A stretch of 26,824 nucleotides of DNA, taken from Zetaproteobacteria bacterium. Its GTDB lineage: Bacteria; Pseudomonadota; Alphaproteobacteria; Micavibrionales; Micavibrionaceae. Below the pieces are notes generated by a model that was not told the DNA's origin, did not search any database, and worked only from the letters and a program-made list of their open reading frames with translations. Location: NCBI GenBank assembly GCA_002747015.1, contig NVXI01000002.1, forward strand, positions 384,937-411,760. Reading direction: 5' to 3'. This document shows, one piece after another, positions 1 through 6,935 of the stretch. Each line of letters starts with the position of its first letter. Within the stretch, counting starts at the first letter, position 1. Both the position numbers and the translations under genes were made by a program.

Positions 1-660
1 TTTGCCGGTCGTACATCAACGGGTGTACGCGGTGTTAAAATGAAGGAAAGTGATGACAAGGTCATTTCTATGTCCGTTCTTAAGCATATTGACGTAACTC
101 CGGACGAGCGTAATGCTTATTTAAAAATGGCTACCCAGATGATCGGTTCTGAAGATACAGAGGGTATGGATATTGAGGAAACAAACTATCAACTTTCTCA
201 GGAGCGTTTCCAAGAATTACTTGAAAATGAGCAGATCGTTTTGACTGTGTCCAATAAAGGATTTGGTAAGCGAACTTCTGCTTATGAATATCGCGTATCA
301 GGACGCGGTGGTATGGGCGTGGCCAATATGTCTCTGACTTCTAAAAATGGAGGTGAGGTTGTCGCAACATTCCCTGTCACTGATTCTCACCAAATCATGT
401 TGGTTACCGATGGTGGGCAATTGATCCGTACCCCTGTTGAGAATGTTCGTACAACAGGGCGCAGTGCGCAAGGTGTTACGATTTTCAAGGTTGGTAAGGA
501 TGAAAATGTTGTCTCTGTCGCTTGGCTTATCCAAGACGAGGATGATGAGGACGCTGGTTTCGTGGACGAGACGGTAGGCGAAGAGGAGGGGGTGACGGCT
601 GAGGTATCTGATGCAACTGCGCCTGATACAGGCTCATCAGATGACACTGCGGACGATTAA
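1..660 (+). CDS. gyrA: DNA gyrase subunit A, C-terminal part (5' truncated by window)
   Basis: This is the end of the gyrase A subunit, which cuts and rejoins DNA during ATP-driven negative supercoiling. The reading frame is open from base 1, so the gene starts upstream of the window. Only the last blades of the C-terminal beta-pinwheel that wraps DNA are visible. Characteristic GyrA stretches are FAGRTSTGVRGVKM at the very start, GFGKRTSAYEY, QIMLVTDGGQLIRT and GRSAQGVTIFKV, followed by DENVVS. The protein finishes with an acidic, low-complexity tail of about 45 residues rich in D, E, S and T, as is common at GyrA C-termini. The catalytic tyrosine and breakage-reunion domain lie outside the window. 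The gene belongs to the core chromosome left of the island. Confidence 0.97.
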   Translation, partial: FAGRTSTGVRGVKMKESDDKVISMSVLKHIDVTPDERNAYLKMATQMIGSEDTEGMDIEETNYQLSQERFQELLENEQIVLTVSNKGFGKRTSAYEYRVSGRGGMGVANMSLTSKNGGEVVATFPVTDSHQIMLVTDGGQLIRTPVENVRTTGRSAQGVTIFKVGKDENVVSVAWLIQDEDDEDAGFVDETVGEEEGVTAEVSDATAPDTGSSDDTADD

Positions 661-726
661 ACACTTGATATTTTCCATAATGTATGCTGTGATGTATTGG
701 ATAATATAATATAAAGAGTAAGGTTA

Positions 727-1362
727 ATGAGCGGTAGTTTCCCTCCTATACCCAAAAGCAGTTTTCTAGTTGCAGCAACGCCGCCTTCTTCGTTTGAGGA
801 AATGGACGTTTATGGGCGTTTACGTGATATTGTGAAAGAATATGGCGCGAATAAGATTGCCTTAACCAGTAGTTTTGGCGTGCAATCAATTATTATGATT
901 AATATGATGCAAGAATGTGGTTTTAATTTTCCTATTATAACGCTAGATATTCCCGGCAAGGGGTTTGATACTCAGCGTGAGTATAGAGAAAATTTACGTG
1001 CGCATTACGGCCTAAATCTTTGCATTATCGAGGTAGAGAATGAAAAGGATAAGCGCGGCGCAATGGATGATGCTCTTATGCGTCTGGGGGTTGCTGCCGA
1101 AGTCGCGGGCATTCGCTCAGATCAAACAAGTAACCGCGCATCTAAGCGGTTCGTTGAATATAGTGAAGATATAGGCGTGGCAAAAATCTATCCAATTTTG
1201 GATTGGTCTGATGGTATGGCACATAACTATATTGTTTCTTTGCAGGATGAAACGCTGTGGCATCCTAATTATGCTTTAGGTGCGCAAACAAAAGGTGGGC
1301 GCGTTTTGGAAGAGGGGGAGAATAAAACAGAATGCTCTCTTCATGGGCCAAATAATATATAA
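727..1362 (+). CDS. cysH: CysH-like phosphoadenylyl-sulfate (PAPS) reductase family protein
   Basis: Family members reduce PAPS or APS to sulfite with thioredoxin or glutathione in sulfate assimilation. Visible family features are the nucleotide-binding loop ALTSSFGVQS (about residues 46-55), LDIPGKGFDTQREY matching the LDTG...ETY region, AGIRSDQTSNRA matching the GIRRDQ segment, and YPILDWSD matching the NPL-DW segment. The C-terminal catalytic motif is ECSLH (Cys203) instead of the usual ECGLH. The CC and CxxC pairs that hold the iron-sulfur cluster of APS reductases are absent, so by residues it is the PAPS type. At 211 residues it is slightly short. An AAGG ribosome site lies just before the ATG. 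With no other sulfur genes nearby, it could be a diverged paralogue with another substrate. Confidence 0.75.
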   Translation: MSGSFPPIPKSSFLVAATPPSSFEEMDVYGRLRDIVKEYGANKIALTSSFGVQSIIMINMMQECGFNFPIITLDIPGKGFDTQREYRENLRAHYGLNLCIIEVENEKDKRGAMDDALMRLGVAAEVAGIRSDQTSNRASKRFVEYSEDIGVAKIYPILDWSDGMAHNYIVSLQDETLWHPNYALGAQTKGGRVLEEGENKTECSLHGPNNI

Positions 1363-1407
1363 TATTTAGGGCTTTTTCTTTGTATATATTCCTGTTAGAA
1401 CAGCATA

Positions 1408-1920
1408 ATGATACAGAATAATGGAAAATTTATTACAGGGATTTATCCGGGCACTTTTGATCCGGTAACAAAGGGGCACCTGCACCTTATTCGCCGTGCT
1501 AGCCGCGTTGTTGATCGCCTTATTGTCGCGGTTGCAGATAGCCCAAAGAAGGAGCCTTTATTCACCTGTAAAGAGCGTCAGGAAATGCTTCAGACCGATA
1601 TAGATAATTTGCCGAAAAAGGGTTGTGAAATAGAGGTTCACTCTTTTAATAAACTCCTTGTTCACTTTACGCGAGATGTTGGGGCTTCCTTTATTTTCAG
1701 GGGACTACGCGCCGTTTCTGATTTTGAATATGAATTTCAAATGACAGGGATGAATGCAAAACTAGACCCTGATATTGAGACAGTATTTTTAATGGCTGCT
1801 GATAAGTGGCAATTCATATCTTCTTCCTTTGTAAAGGAGATTTCTGCCCTTGATGGAGCTGTCGATGAGTTCGTGACACCTCAGGTCGCGGAGCAATTAA
1901 AGAAAAAGTTTAAAAAATAA
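1408..1920 (+). CDS. coaD: Phosphopantetheine adenylyltransferase
   Basis: CoaD transfers AMP from ATP to 4'-phosphopantetheine, giving dephospho-CoA, the penultimate step of cytosolic coenzyme A synthesis. The N-terminus shows the nucleotidyltransferase signature GIYPGTFDPVTKGH (residues 11-24), in which T21 and H24 form the TxGH ATP-binding motif. Further family motifs are FIFRGLRAVSDFEYE for the pantetheine/ATP site and the C-terminal SSSFVKEI. The length of 170 residues is normal for the family. It follows the CysH-like gene by 45 bases on the same strand and ends about 90 bases before the tRNA gene. It is the last core gene before the island. Confidence 0.97.
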   Translation: MIQNNGKFITGIYPGTFDPVTKGHLHLIRRASRVVDRLIVAVADSPKKEPLFTCKERQEMLQTDIDNLPKKGCEIEVHSFNKLLVHFTRDVGASFIFRGLRAVSDFEYEFQMTGMNAKLDPDIETVFLMAADKWQFISSSFVKEISALDGAVDEFVTPQVAEQLKKKFKK

Positions 1921-1930
1921 GATTGAGTGC

Positions 1931-1959
1931 TTGACGTGGGAGTTTGAAATACATACTGT
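1931..1959 (+). promoter_or_regulatory. Candidate promoter of tRNA-Lys
   Basis: TTGACG (1931-1936) and TACTGT (1954-1959) are separated by 17 bases and end about 50 bases before the tRNA. The preceding C gives CTTGAC, the form often preferred by alphaproteobacterial housekeeping sigma factors. The call rests on hexamer match and position only. Confidence 0.45.
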
Positions 1960-2010
1960 GCAGCAATTCAAATGGTACTTTCCTTTTTTGTGCCGCCAAA
2001 TACATGGTAA

Positions 2011-2086
2011 GATCGCTTAGCTCAGCTGGTAGAGCAACTGACTTTTAATCAGTAGGTCGAGGGTTCGAATCCCTCAGCGATCACCA
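2011..2086 (+). tRNA. tRNA-Lys (anticodon UUU)
   Basis: This is a complete 76-nt cloverleaf. The acceptor stem GATCGCT (2011-2017) pairs with AGCGATC (2076-2082), followed by discriminator A and an encoded CCA (2084-2086). The anticodon stem ACTGA/TCAGT (2037-2041 and 2049-2053) encloses the loop CTTTTAA with anticodon TTT at 2044-2046. The T arm is GAGGG-TTCGAAT-CCCTC. The 3' half serves as the integration site of the island. The gene here stays intact because the element carries an identical 3' end. The copy at 25090 lacks the 5' half and is not a functional tRNA. Confidence 0.98.
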
Positions 2087-2091
2087 CTTTC
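2042..2091 (+). repeat. attL core: tRNA-Lys 3' end, left end of the island
   Basis: A 50-bp segment runs from the anticodon loop of tRNA-Lys through the CCA and five bases beyond. It is repeated perfectly in direct orientation at 25090-25139. Outside the 50 bp the two copies diverge at once on both sides. This is the classic footprint of site-specific integration by a tyrosine recombinase into a tRNA gene. The integrase gene starts about 330 bases inside. Confidence 0.93.
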
Positions 2092-2110
2092 CCCAAAATA
2101 AAAAGCCTCA

Positions 2111-2130
2111 TGGGGCACTGGTGGGGCACT
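2111..2130 (+). promoter_or_regulatory. Paired direct repeat TGGGGCACT, left arm-type site
   Basis: Two copies of TGGGGCACT (2111-2119 and 2122-2130) are spaced 11 bp start to start, one helical turn. They sit 20 bp inside attL. The same pair with the same spacing lies just inside the right end (24954-24973), and an inverted pair lies at 2266-2285. The arrangement suits arm-type binding sites for the N-terminal domain of the integrase. The function is inferred from position and symmetry. Confidence 0.65.
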
Positions 2131-2265
2131 AAATATCAAAAGACCACAACAATTCGTCTTGTGAAACTTACTCTTTCTTATCAATTTTAGGATCTGACAA
2201 AACTTGCATTTATAAGGTGCTTGCAAATGCTTCGCGTGTTCGTAAAAGGTGTTATTTTCAAGTTA

Positions 2266-2285
2266 AGTGCCCCATGAGTGCCCCA
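2266..2285 (-). promoter_or_regulatory. Inverted pair of the arm-type repeat, upstream of int promoter
   Basis: AGTGCCCCA occurs at 2266-2274 and 2277-2285. This is the reverse complement of the TGGGGCACT pair and has the same 11-bp period. It ends about a dozen bases before a candidate -35 box of the integrase gene, so binding by integrase could also repress its own promoter. That regulatory role is inference. Confidence 0.6.
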
Positions 2286-2296
2286 TGGCACATCTG

Positions 2297-2326
2297 TTGA
2301 CCTTTATCTATTTGGATTTGTTATAT
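2297..2326 (+). promoter_or_regulatory. Candidate integrase promoter
   Basis: TTGACC (2297-2302) and TTATAT (2321-2326) are separated by 18 bases, about 90 bases upstream of the integrase ATG. The rest of 2131-2417 holds no open gene and only AT-rich leader sequence. Weak evidence: hexamer resemblance and placement only. Confidence 0.35.
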
Positions 2327-2417
2327 AAATGGAGTTATCCTTACTGATTGTATGTCAGTAATTGCTATTTATTGCTATATATTTTAGTCTTTTGTTATTC
2401 AACACAAAGGGAAGAAT

Positions 2418-3482
2418 ATGGCGAACATTGAAAAGAGAGTAGATGGTGCAGGCGATATATCTTATAGGGTGAAGGTACGCCTAAAAGGTTACCCCGTACA
2501 ATCAGCAACATTTAAACGCATCACCGATGCTAAGATGTGGGCAGTGCATACAGAGGCTAGTATCAGAGAAGGCCGCCACTTCAAGCACGCAGAGGCAAAA
2601 AAGCACACATTCGCACAGCTTGTAGATCGCTATATTATGCAAGTCGTACCCCGCAAAAGCAGAAGTGCCGCGCGAGATTATAAGCAACAGCTTGAATACT
2701 GGAAATGCGAGTTAGGGCATATGCTATTATCAGATTTAACAGCCGCTGCTATTGTAGAAAAGCGCGAACTACTTGCAAATGGCATGACAAACAGAGGGCA
2801 AAGAAGCCCCGCCACGGTAAATCGTTATCTCTCCGCCCTCAGTCATGCTTGCACGATTGCCGTGAAAGAGTGGGGTTGGATGGAAGATAGCCCTATGCGT
2901 AAAGTTTCAAAACTTAAAGAACCGAGAGGTCGCGTACGTTTTCTGAGTGATGAAGAAAGGTCGGCTTTGCTTAAAAGCAGTAAGAATACTTCTTATATGC
3001 ATCTGCATTTAATTGTAGTACTCGCCCTTAGTACAGGTGCACGTAAGGGAGAGATTATGAACTTACGTTGGGAGGATATAGATAGGGCCAGAACAAAAAT
3101 TATATTGCATGAAACAAAGAATGGTGAGCGTCGTGCTATACCTTTAACAGGTTATGCAAGACAGCTTATCTTAGAGCATGAAAAAATACGTCGAATTGAT
3201 ACATGTATGCTCTTTCCGTCTAAAACAGGAATTACTCCCTTTGATATAAAGAAGAGTTGGGCTGTAGCTCTAGAGGGCGCAGGTATAGAAGGTTTCCGTT
3301 TTCATGATTTAAGGCATTCGGCGGCCTCATATCTAGCTATGAACGGCGCAAGCCCTGCTGAGATAGCTGATGTTCTAGGGCACAAGACACTTCAAATGGT
3401 GAAACGATATGCTCACCTATCAGAGGCGCACACAAGCTCTGTAGTGGCAAGTATGAATGAAAGGATCTTTGGGGATGTCTGA
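2418..3482 (+). CDS. Tyrosine recombinase / phage-type integrase of the island
   Basis: This 354-residue site-specific recombinase most likely inserts and excises the island at tRNA-Lys. The catalytic set is complete: R209 in STGARKGEI, K234 in HETKNGERR, H296 and R299 in FHDLRHS, H322 in LGHKT and the nucleophile Y331 in KRYAHLS. The N-terminal part (about residues 1-60) looks like an arm-binding domain with SYRVKVRLKG. Residues 65-165 look like the SAM-like core-binding domain, ending in a YLSALSHACTIAVKEW helix. The ATG follows GGGAAGAAT. It reads away from attL, the usual orientation for tRNA-integrated islands. Its last bases overlap the start of the next gene. Confidence 0.95.
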   Translation: MANIEKRVDGAGDISYRVKVRLKGYPVQSATFKRITDAKMWAVHTEASIREGRHFKHAEAKKHTFAQLVDRYIMQVVPRKSRSAARDYKQQLEYWKCELGHMLLSDLTAAAIVEKRELLANGMTNRGQRSPATVNRYLSALSHACTIAVKEWGWMEDSPMRKVSKLKEPRGRVRFLSDEERSALLKSSKNTSYMHLHLIVVLALSTGARKGEIMNLRWEDIDRARTKIILHETKNGERRAIPLTGYARQLILEHEKIRRIDTCMLFPSKTGITPFDIKKSWAVALEGAGIEGFRFHDLRHSAASYLAMNGASPAEIADVLGHKTLQMVKRYAHLSEAHTSSVVASMNERIFGDV

Positions 3483-4938
3483 GTATGATTTTGAGCCAGA
3501 TTATACAGAGTGGTGGGATAAAGTAAATTTAACAAAAGAACAGCTTGTATGGCTTATTCTTGGTATAAATCCAGATAATATTGAAAAATATGAGCAGTTA
3601 AAAAACATCCACGTAGTAAATAGTGATAGTGAGAAAAAATGGAAATATGCATTTAAAAACTATTTTTATGAATTTGACCCTTTTCTTAGTCATCATTTTA
3701 GTCAGTACTTAAAACTTTTAAAAAGCGGATCCAAAGAAAATATATTTAAGGAAGCTTATGATGCCTGTTTAAACATAAATGAAAACTGCCTATTTTTTTT
3801 ATTCCAAAAGGAGCATTTGAAAAAGAGGCCAGAATTAGAAAAATATAAAGAACATAGTATGTATGATCTTAATATTAAAAGTTCAAATGAAGCTCAAAAT
3901 GAAAACCAAATTTTGGGGAAATTGTTAGGAGTTGAACCAGTGTATTTTGAGCGTTTTATTATTCTTGATGATAAATGTGAAATTGAGGATCCTGATAGCA
4001 ATGATTTTGTAGCATATGTACGTTTTAGTCCAGATGATAAATGGTTCTATAGTGAATATGGTAGGTTCATAGGTGCGTATTATGACGTGCACCATACTGA
4101 TATAACACGTTTTTTTAGGATGATAAAAACATACAAACTCTGGGATGGGGGTTTTGAAAGTTATTGTCAAAAAACACATGATGCTGGCTTTGTTTTTAGA
4201 CAGAAAACATACGAAAATTTAGAGTTTCTAGGTATAAAAATTAAGTATTCTCAAGATGGTTGGGCATACAAATTTTATGAAGATTGGATAAAAAGAAAAC
4301 CGTTATGGTCTTTAGAGCTTGCTGCTGATTTATATTTGGGAATTGACCCAAATAAAGTTAGGGAGCTTCATGGCTTTGGAGAATTTAAAAAAGGACAATC
4401 TGGACATAGCCTTCATGATAGACAAACAATAATGTTTTTAGATGAAAATGGGGAATGGAATGACCCCGTAATTGAAGATATTGAAGAACAAACTTTGTTA
4501 AAAGAATTTGTAAGGCAGCACATCTTAAAAGGTACATTAAAATCAGCGCATGATGATGGGCAAGGTAATTATGAATTTGAGCCTGTAGATATAACTAAAT
4601 TTTTTAAGGATTACTGTCCGAATACATATCAACCTCAAGCATTGTTTGATGTGTTGGGGATTACAAATGATAGTATAAAATCTGATAATATAAATACAGA
4701 GTACGAGAATAAAATATACGATTTTGAAGTAATGAGGAAACCAGCACGAGATAAGCTGGTTCTTGATTATGCCATTGATTATTGGACTCAAAATGGGCGT
4801 CCAAAAATCGGTTATGTTCACAAGGCTATAAAAGATAACCCTAATTTTAATCTCGGTAATAAATCAATTAAAACTATCACCAAGGACATAACCGAGCGTA
4901 AAATTATTAGTGAAATACAATCGCGGAAAAATGCGTAA
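3475..4938 (+). CDS. Unknown AT-rich island protein with a duplicated W...GI(D/N)P motif
   Basis: I do not recognise this family. The chosen ATG at 3475 has AAGGA nine bases upstream and overlaps the integrase stop by 8 bases, so translation is probably coupled; the frame is also open from 3457. The protein is 487 residues, acidic and aromatic-rich, with no signal peptide or membrane segment. A motif occurs twice: TEWWDKVNLTKEQLVWLILG-INP near residues 11-32, and DWIKRKPLW-SLELAADLYLGIDP near 271-294. The C-terminal 65 residues (RDKLVLDYAIDYWTQNGRPK onward) look helical and end in a basic segment with KTITKDITERK, which could bind nucleic acid. Base composition is clearly more AT-rich than the neighbours. 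A role in island maintenance or defence is possible but unproven. Confidence 0.8.
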   Translation: MSEYDFEPDYTEWWDKVNLTKEQLVWLILGINPDNIEKYEQLKNIHVVNSDSEKKWKYAFKNYFYEFDPFLSHHFSQYLKLLKSGSKENIFKEAYDACLNINENCLFFLFQKEHLKKRPELEKYKEHSMYDLNIKSSNEAQNENQILGKLLGVEPVYFERFIILDDKCEIEDPDSNDFVAYVRFSPDDKWFYSEYGRFIGAYYDVHHTDITRFFRMIKTYKLWDGGFESYCQKTHDAGFVFRQKTYENLEFLGIKIKYSQDGWAYKFYEDWIKRKPLWSLELAADLYLGIDPNKVRELHGFGEFKKGQSGHSLHDRQTIMFLDENGEWNDPVIEDIEEQTLLKEFVRQHILKGTLKSAHDDGQGNYEFEPVDITKFFKDYCPNTYQPQALFDVLGITNDSIKSDNINTEYENKIYDFEVMRKPARDKLVLDYAIDYWTQNGRPKIGYVHKAIKDNPNFNLGNKSIKTITKDITERKIISEIQSRKNA

Positions 4939-5026
4939 AATCGCGGAAAAAATATATTTTATTTAGAAGTATAAGTCCTTGTAAACATTGAAATAAAAAT
5001 TTAAAAATATATTTGTCGCGGAAAAA
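4921..5026 (+). promoter_or_regulatory. Three iteron-like direct repeats TCGCGGAAAAA
   Basis: TCGCGGAAAAA is present three times in the same orientation: 4921-4931, 4941-4951 and 5016-5026. The first two are 20 bp apart, two helical turns. The first copy is followed by TGCG and the third by CGCA. Between the second and third lies about 65 bp of very AT-rich DNA. The cluster straddles the end of one gene and precedes an HTH gene. It could be an operator for that regulator or an iteron-like binding array. Confidence 0.5.
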
Positions 5027-5101
5027 CGCATGCCCCTTAATTAGATTATCAGCAACACGTGGTGTGAGTGCTGAATATTTCTAAATAAGGAGCATTATAA
5101 T

Positions 5102-5290
5102 ATGCCTAACTTCCTGACGGTAAAGCAGCTGGCCGCAAAGCATCCTGCATTCTCTGAATCTTCACTTCGTTACCATTTGTTTCATAAAGATACGAATAAC
5201 CTTGCTCAACATGTACGAAAAATAGGGGCTAAAATACTTATTGATGAACATGGCTTTGTTGATTGGATTAATGCCAATGGTGGGGAGTAA
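5102..5290 (+). CDS. Small helix-turn-helix DNA-binding protein (excisionase/AlpA-like)
   Basis: The 62-residue protein has a single winged-helix-like HTH: FLTVKQLAAKHPAFSESSLR as the helix-turn-helix, then a hairpin-like KIGAKILIDEHGFVDWI. The overall pattern resembles helix_turn_helix_17, AlpA and excisionase proteins that bind near attachment sites. AAGGAG sits nine bases before the ATG. The next gene starts three bases after this stop, and the third follows with a 4-base overlap. The three are therefore one translationally coupled operon ending in a recombinase. It may act as recombination directionality factor or operon regulator; this is inference from neighbours. Confidence 0.8.
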   Translation: MPNFLTVKQLAAKHPAFSESSLRYHLFHKDTNNLAQHVRKIGAKILIDEHGFVDWINANGGE

Positions 5291-5293
5291 TTC

Positions 5294-5809
5294 GTGTCAA
5301 AACGTATCTATCCGCATAAGCGCGTGCGCTATTGGCAGCCCTATGACGTGGAGGATATTTGCGCACTATTCTCTGATCGTAAATTACATCCTCAAACGGT
5401 TAGGAAATGGATAAGAAATGGTATGCCTACGATCGATAATGGCAAGCCTGTGCTTATACGTGGCTATGACCTTATTGCGTATCTAAGAGGGCAAAATACC
5501 AAATATAAATGTGCAACGGAGTTTGACCAGCTCTTTTGCATGAAGTGCCAAGATGCTCGTTATGTGCTCCAGCGTAAAATAATTATCGAACAGGCGACCG
5601 CAGTCTTAAGAGTAAGTGGACAGTGTCGAGTGTGCAAATCTGTAATGTATCAAAGTTATAAAAAGGCTGACCTTTCGCGGTTGCATAAAACCTTCCGCGT
5701 GGTTGGTGTTTTGGAATTATATGATTGTGAAGTTCCCAGCGATAAGACTCACATTGAAGCATCAATAGAAAACACGATAAATGAGTCAGATCAATTGAGG
5801 TTATTTTGA
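5294..5809 (+). CDS. HTH plus zinc-ribbon protein of a recombinase operon
   Basis: The start is GTG at 5294, preceded by GGGGAG at 5282-5287. The N-terminal half (about residues 16-64) has an HTH pattern, YDVEDICALFSD...VRKWIRNGMP, then VLIRGYDLIAYLRG, like an excisionase wing. The middle carries two CxxC pairs, C82/C85 in FCMKCQ and C111/C114 in GQCRVCK, as expected for a zinc ribbon. The C-terminal part is variable and polar. It is sandwiched between a small HTH gene and a tyrosine recombinase, with its stop overlapping the recombinase start. A plausible job is accessory DNA binding for that recombinase. I know no characterised homologue. Confidence 0.82.
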   Translation: MSKRIYPHKRVRYWQPYDVEDICALFSDRKLHPQTVRKWIRNGMPTIDNGKPVLIRGYDLIAYLRGQNTKYKCATEFDQLFCMKCQDARYVLQRKIIIEQATAVLRVSGQCRVCKSVMYQSYKKADLSRLHKTFRVVGVLELYDCEVPSDKTHIEASIENTINESDQLRLF

Positions 5810-6846
5810 ACACTATAGATAACAAAGACAAGAAACCAGCGCAATTCAATCCAGTCAATGAGCGGATGAAGTATAAGTATATGCAGCACTTGCGCCGCGT
5901 ATCACGAAAGAGCGAAAAGACCATATTTGCGGAGTTACAACATATTCGTGATTTTGAGATTTACACAAACTTTGCAGGTTTTGAAAAGTTCAATGAGCAT
6001 GTGGCGGATAAGTATATTCAGAGTATGTTTGCCGTCGATCTGTCTTTATCTTATATTTCAAATAATATTCGTGCCCTTAAAGATTGCTTGCGTTGGTTAG
6101 AGCGTCAAAGGGGCTATCGCAGCAAGATTAATTATAATCATATTGATTACCTTAACATATCAGAAAATCAGCGCAAGACAGCCAAAACAACCGAGTATCA
6201 AAAATCTTATAAGTTTTATCAGGTCATAAAAACAATCCGTCAGATGCCCGGTAAAACGGATAAAGAGCGGCGTGATAGGGCGATCATATCCCTACAAGCT
6301 CTATGTGCTTTGCGTATATCAGAGCTACGCACGGTTAAGATGAAGAGCTTGATTGAAGAAGACGGCGTATATTTTATCTATGTTTGCCCAAAGCATATGG
6401 AAAGCGTAAAATTTGCCAAGACTCGCCACGCAAACTTTATGCCTTTGCCCGATGATATTATAAGTAATGTTATTGAGTGGCGCCAATATTTGCGCTCATT
6501 AGGATTTAAGGATGGAGATCCGTTATTTCCTAAAGTGGATAATCGTTTTTCTACTAAAAATTTGCTGGAACAAAGTATTCAAAAAACGAGCATAAAATCA
6601 GGCACAACAATTAGGACTATTTTTAAAAAAGCATTCGAAAGCGCGGATTTAGAATATATTAAACCACATTCATTTCGCAAAACATGGGTAAGGTACGCCG
6701 AATACCAAAGTCCTGCATTTCTAAACGCCGTAAGACAAAATTTAGGGCATAACTCAATTGATACTACGATTAGCAGCTATGGCGATCTTTCCATGGCAGA
6801 ACAACGCAGGATTATATCGAGTGTGGATTTTGGAGAAGAGGGCTGA
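5806..6846 (+). CDS. Second tyrosine recombinase
   Basis: This is a 346-residue recombinase distinct from the integrase at 2418. It starts at TTG 5806, sharing TTGA with the previous stop; GAGG at 5797-5800 is its ribosome site. Catalytic residues are R170 in ALRISELR, a likely lysine in the KFAKTRHANF hairpin, H288 and R291 in PHSFRKTW, H315 in LGHNS, and nucleophile Y325 in SSYGDLS. Residues about 20-125 form the core-binding region. The set is intact, so the enzyme should be active. Coupling to two HTH-type proteins makes a three-gene cassette that could mobilise its own segment, resolve DNA, or invert a target elsewhere. No flanking repeats for it were found by eye. Confidence 0.92.
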   Translation: MNTIDNKDKKPAQFNPVNERMKYKYMQHLRRVSRKSEKTIFAELQHIRDFEIYTNFAGFEKFNEHVADKYIQSMFAVDLSLSYISNNIRALKDCLRWLERQRGYRSKINYNHIDYLNISENQRKTAKTTEYQKSYKFYQVIKTIRQMPGKTDKERRDRAIISLQALCALRISELRTVKMKSLIEEDGVYFIYVCPKHMESVKFAKTRHANFMPLPDDIISNVIEWRQYLRSLGFKDGDPLFPKVDNRFSTKNLLEQSIQKTSIKSGTTIRTIFKKAFESADLEYIKPHSFRKTWVRYAEYQSPAFLNAVRQNLGHNSIDTTISSYGDLSMAEQRRIISSVDFGEEG

Positions 6847-6935
6847 ATGGTTGATGTACCAAAATGATCTTTCAGTCTACCATTGTCTATTTTTTATTAG
6901 ATCTTCTTACGGCCAATAGCGGACATTCATAAATA

